This document shows positions 43,586 through 46,097 of a DNA stretch of 46,097 nt, in pieces (within the stretch, counting starts at the first letter, position 1; each line of letters opens with the position of its first letter). This stretch comes from JBBDIK01 sp964640385 (lineage in GTDB: Bacteria; Actinomycetota; UBA4738; JBBDHU01), in contig CAZXFL010000015.1 of assembly GCA_964640385.1 (NCBI GenBank), forward strand, positions 1-46,097, in the 5' to 3' direction. The position numbers and the translations under genes were made by a program. A model generated the notes under the pieces. That model saw only the letters and a program-made list of their open reading frames with translations. It was not told the DNA's origin and did no database searches.

Positions 43586-44559
43586 GCACCGACCGCCACG
43601 TCCTCGTCACCGGGGGAGCGGGGTTCATCGGGTCCCATCTGGTCGACCTGCTCCTCGAGCACGCCGGCACCAGGGTCACCGTCCTCGACAAGCTGACCTA
43701 CGCCGGGACACTCGCGAACCTTGCGGCTCACGAGCCCGACGAGCGGTTCACGTTCGTCCGTGGCGACGTCACGGACCCGGGGATCGTCGCCTCGCTCGTT
43801 GCCGTGGCGGACCACGCGATCCACGCCGCGGCCGAGACGCACGTCGATCGTTCCATCACGGGACCGCAGGAGTTCCTGCAAACCAACGTCATCGGGACCC
43901 AGGTCATGCTCGAGGCGTGCCGGGAGACGGGGACCCCGATGCTGATGGTCTCGACCGATGAGGTCTATGGAGCCGGCGACCCCGGCGGCGGATCCTTCTC
44001 CGAGGATGACGCGCTACGTCCGCGGAGTCCGTACGCGGCGAGCAAGGCGGGCGCGGACCTGCTCTGTCGCGCGTATCACGTGACCTACGGCGCGAACGTG
44101 ACCGTGGTGCGGGGGACGAACGCGTATGGTCCGCGCCAGCATCCGGAGAAGGGGATCCCGACCTACACGCTCGCGGCCTTAGACGGCCGTCCGCTCCCGG
44201 TGTACGGCGACGGCACCAACCTGCGGGAGTGGCTCCACGTGAGCGACTGGGTAGCGGGATGCCTCGAAGTGCTGGATGCCGGGGAGCCCGGCGTCGTCTA
44301 CAACATCGGAGCGGGCACCGAGCTGGAGAACGTGGAACTTGCCCGGCGCGTCTGCGAACTTGCCGGGGCGCCGGCGTCGTTGGTGACGTTCGTCGAGGAT
44401 CGCCCGGGGCACGATTTCCGATACGGGATCCGCTCGGACCGGTTGGAGGGGCTCGGCTGGAAGCCATCGGTCGCTTTCGACGACGGCCTCCGCGAAACGG
44501 TCGAGTGGTACCGCGATCATCGCGACTGGGTCGCGAACATGCTGGCGGCGGTGTCGTAG
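43582..44559 (+). CDS. rmlB: dTDP-glucose 4,6-dehydratase
   Basis: Extended short-chain dehydrogenase of 325 residues, converting dTDP-glucose to dTDP-4-keto-6-deoxyglucose. It begins HVLVTGGAGFIGSHLVDLLLE (NAD binding), with YAGTLANLAAHEPDERFTFVRGD, HAAAETHVDRSI, the catalytic STDEVYG and YAASKAGADLL (YxxxK), then RGTNAYGPRQHPEKGIPTY and REWLHVSDWV. The GTG start overlaps the rmlC stop; the upstream extension of the frame is rmlC shadow. The stop abuts the rmlD ATG. Confidence 0.93.
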   Translation: MSTDRHVLVTGGAGFIGSHLVDLLLEHAGTRVTVLDKLTYAGTLANLAAHEPDERFTFVRGDVTDPGIVASLVAVADHAIHAAAETHVDRSITGPQEFLQTNVIGTQVMLEACRETGTPMLMVSTDEVYGAGDPGGGSFSEDDALRPRSPYAASKAGADLLCRAYHVTYGANVTVVRGTNAYGPRQHPEKGIPTYTLAALDGRPLPVYGDGTNLREWLHVSDWVAGCLEVLDAGEPGVVYNIGAGTELENVELARRVCELAGAPASLVTFVEDRPGHDFRYGIRSDRLEGLGWKPSVAFDDGLRETVEWYRDHRDWVANMLAAVS

Positions 44560-45393
44560 ATGCGGTTGCTGGTCACGGGGGCGGGCGGAGGATTGGGGCG
44601 GGCGTTCCTGGACGTCGTTCCGCGGCACCACGACGTGGTGGCCTTGACCCATGAGCAGCTCGATATCGGCAATCACGACGCCGTCATTCAGACGGTGGTT
44701 CCCCTCCGTCCCGACGCCGTCCTGAACCTGGCGGCGATGACGGCGGTGGACCGCTGCGAGACGGAGCCCGAGCTGGCGTTCCGCGCGAACGGCCTCGCGG
44801 TACAGAGTCTCGCTCTGGCCGCGCGCGCGTGCGGCGGGATGCTCCTGCACGTCTCGACCGACTACGTCTTCGACGGGGAGAAGGGTACCCCATACGACGA
44901 GCTGGACAGGCCGAACCCGCTGTCCACGTACGCCCGGAGCAAGCTGGCGGGTGAGACCTTCGCGCGAGCGCTGCTGCCCGAGCACTTCCTCGTCCGGACG
45001 GGGTTCGTCTACGGCGGTGGCAGCGACTACCTCTCGGGTGCCGTTCGGCGGCTCGCCGACGGCGAGCAGGTCGGTGGTCTCGCCGATCGCGTCGGCTCGC
45101 CGACCTATGTTCGCCATCTGGCCGAGCGGCTCGTTCCGCTGCTGCTGACCCACCGCTTCGGGACGTACCACCTCGCCGGTTCGGAGGCGACGACGTGGTT
45201 CGACGTGCTCGGTCGCGTGAAGGCCATCGACGGCCTCTCGGGGGAACCGCTGAAGCAGACGGCGGACGAGCTCGCCCTGCCGGCGCCGCGGCCGAAGAAC
45301 TCTGCCTTGGTCTCGCTGTACGCCGCGGCAGTGGGGCTGGAACCCATGCCGACCCTGGACGCCGCCCTCGAGGAGTTCCTCGATGCCCGGTGA
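44560..45393 (+). CDS. rmlD: dTDP-4-dehydrorhamnose reductase
   Basis: A 277-residue SDR enzyme catalysing the last, NADPH-dependent step to dTDP-L-rhamnose. MRLLVTGAGGGLGRAFLDVVP is the Rossmann start, and DAVLNLAAMTAVDRCETEPELAFRAN, STDYVFDGEKGTPYDELDRPNPLSTYARSK (YxxxK) and the C-terminal RPKNSALVS are characteristic. The ATG immediately follows the rmlB stop. The end overlaps the next frame by up to 11 bases. Confidence 0.92.
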   Translation: MRLLVTGAGGGLGRAFLDVVPRHHDVVALTHEQLDIGNHDAVIQTVVPLRPDAVLNLAAMTAVDRCETEPELAFRANGLAVQSLALAARACGGMLLHVSTDYVFDGEKGTPYDELDRPNPLSTYARSKLAGETFARALLPEHFLVRTGFVYGGGSDYLSGAVRRLADGEQVGGLADRVGSPTYVRHLAERLVPLLLTHRFGTYHLAGSEATTWFDVLGRVKAIDGLSGEPLKQTADELALPAPRPKNSALVSLYAAAVGLEPMPTLDAALEEFLDAR

Positions 45394-46015
45394 CATGGAG
45401 ACGCAGTATCCCGACGGTCTGAAGGGCGACCTGGCGCGGCTCTTCTCCAAGCGGGGGCTGCACGAGGGCAAACCGACCCTCGGCCGAGCCCTCGGACGCG
45501 TTCTGACGCGTCCGGGACCCTTCGCCGTCCTGCTTTACCGGCTCTCCCACCGTATCTGGAACCAGGGGCTCGAGTTCCCGGCGGAGCTGATCTGGCGGAT
45601 CAACCTGTTCCTGACCGGGGCCGACATCCATCCCGGCGCGATCATCGGCGGAGGTTTGCGGCTGACCCACACGAGCGGCGTCGTGATCGGCCGCGGAGTC
45701 AAAGTCGGCAGCAACGTGACGCTCCTGCACGGGGTGACGCTGGGCGGCAGCGCGAAGGGCTGGTTCGACGGGGTGTTCGAGGATGGCTTCCCCGAGATCG
45801 GCGACGGTACCGAGATCATGGCCGGGGCATGCGTCCTGGGGCCGATCGTGGTCGGCAAGGGCTGCTTCATCGGGGCGAACGCGGTCCTCGCGCGGGACCT
45901 GCCGGACGGTGAGGCCTACACCCCCGGCCGGGAGCTGAAGGAGCTCCGTACGCGGGTCCAGGAGCTTGAGGATCGGTTGGAGGACCGCGGGAAGCGATCG
46001 CCCAAGGGCGACTGA
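45383..46015 (+). CDS. Serine O-acetyltransferase-like hexapeptide acetyltransferase
   Basis: A 210-residue left-handed beta-helix acyltransferase. A helical N-terminus with GPFAVLLYRLSHRIWNQG is followed by NLFLTGADIHPGAIIGGGLRLTHTSGVVIGRGVKVGSNVTLLHGVTLGG, the serine acetyltransferase core with its catalytic His (LTHTSG and LLHGVTLGG). GDGTEIMAGACVLGPIVVGKGCFIGANAVLARDLPDG completes the coils. The C-terminal tail is a charged helix. The N-terminal domain is shorter than in E. coli CysE. Being at the end of the rhamnose operon, it could acetylate a sugar instead of serine. ATG 45383 overlaps rmlD by 11 bases; ATG 45395 is an alternative. Confidence 0.78.
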   Translation: MPGDMETQYPDGLKGDLARLFSKRGLHEGKPTLGRALGRVLTRPGPFAVLLYRLSHRIWNQGLEFPAELIWRINLFLTGADIHPGAIIGGGLRLTHTSGVVIGRGVKVGSNVTLLHGVTLGGSAKGWFDGVFEDGFPEIGDGTEIMAGACVLGPIVVGKGCFIGANAVLARDLPDGEAYTPGRELKELRTRVQELEDRLEDRGKRSPKGD

Positions 46016-46097
46016 CGCAGGCGGCCCGGTAACCCGCCCCCGGATCCAGCCCGGGAACCCCTACGCCTTCACAGGCCCGCCACAACGCCCTTGCTAG

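Noticed and set aside
46016..46097. Short minus-strand frame at the right edge
   Set aside because: Pro/Gly/Arg-rich shadow extending into the acetyltransferase gene. The 82 bases after that gene contain no recognisable feature.

Overview
The window looks like a chromosomal scaffold from an uncultured, high-GC member of the Actinomycetota. The basis is gene content: an F420:NADPH oxidoreductase, an actinobacterial-type acyl-CoA carboxylase with a small epsilon-like subunit, DUF3052, a DUF6159-type membrane protein, the ethylmalonyl-CoA pathway enzymes Ccr and MeaA, and an LCP/dTDP-rhamnose cell-wall locus. Several genes show a TANNNT hexamer exactly 6 nt before the start codon, as expected for leaderless mRNAs. 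A run of exactly 100 N (17286-17385) marks an assembly gap of unknown size, so this is probably a metagenome or draft assembly. Class and genus cannot be fixed from the sequence alone. No tRNA, rRNA, CRISPR array, insertion sequence or phage gene was recognised, and no gene-free stretch exceeds 300 bases.

Layout. 0.1-5.2 kb: a glycosyltransferase, a tiny membrane protein, npdG, a biotin carboxylase/BCCP subunit (minus strand), a PH-like/SHOCT membrane protein and a VOC protein. 5.3-9.3 kb: a secreted coiled-coil M23 endopeptidase, then ethylmalonyl-CoA mutase (meaA) translationally coupled to a citrate-synthase-fold lyase. 9.3-16.1 kb: a long minus-strand run that reads, in transcription order, PCC-domain protein, carboxyltransferase, epsilon-like subunit, CaiB CoA-transferase, cupin, two glycosyltransferases and an APH-type phosphotransferase. 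16.3-20.3 kb: membrane protein, gap-interrupted phosphotransferase, crotonyl-CoA carboxylase/reductase, DUF3052, methylmalonyl/ethylmalonyl-CoA epimerase and an XRE-like regulator. 20.5-26.9 kb: a divergent FtsH-like protease, a thiolase and a 1052-residue membrane-anchored coiled-coil protein.

26.9-33.0 kb holds the most striking locus, a tightly coupled nurA-herA-mre11-rad50 operon. This is the DNA-end-resection set familiar from archaea. 33.0-46.1 kb: half-PAS protein, aconitase with a possible 9-codon leader ORF, a frameshifted GNAT gene, the proton-translocating transhydrogenase pntAA-pntAB-pntB, an N-terminally truncated histidine kinase, and an LCP-rmlA-rmlC-rmlB-rmlD-acetyltransferase operon.

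How the genes work together. Thiolase, Ccr, epimerase, MeaA and the biotin-dependent carboxylase are steps of acetyl-CoA assimilation through ethylmalonyl-CoA and of propionyl-CoA handling, although they sit in separate transcription units. Ccr consumes NADPH, which the transhydrogenase and NpdG could supply. The citrate-synthase-fold gene coupled to meaA is a candidate for an unassigned lyase step. The resection operon is an independent DNA-repair module. The right end makes dTDP-L-rhamnose and attaches glycopolymers to the cell wall.
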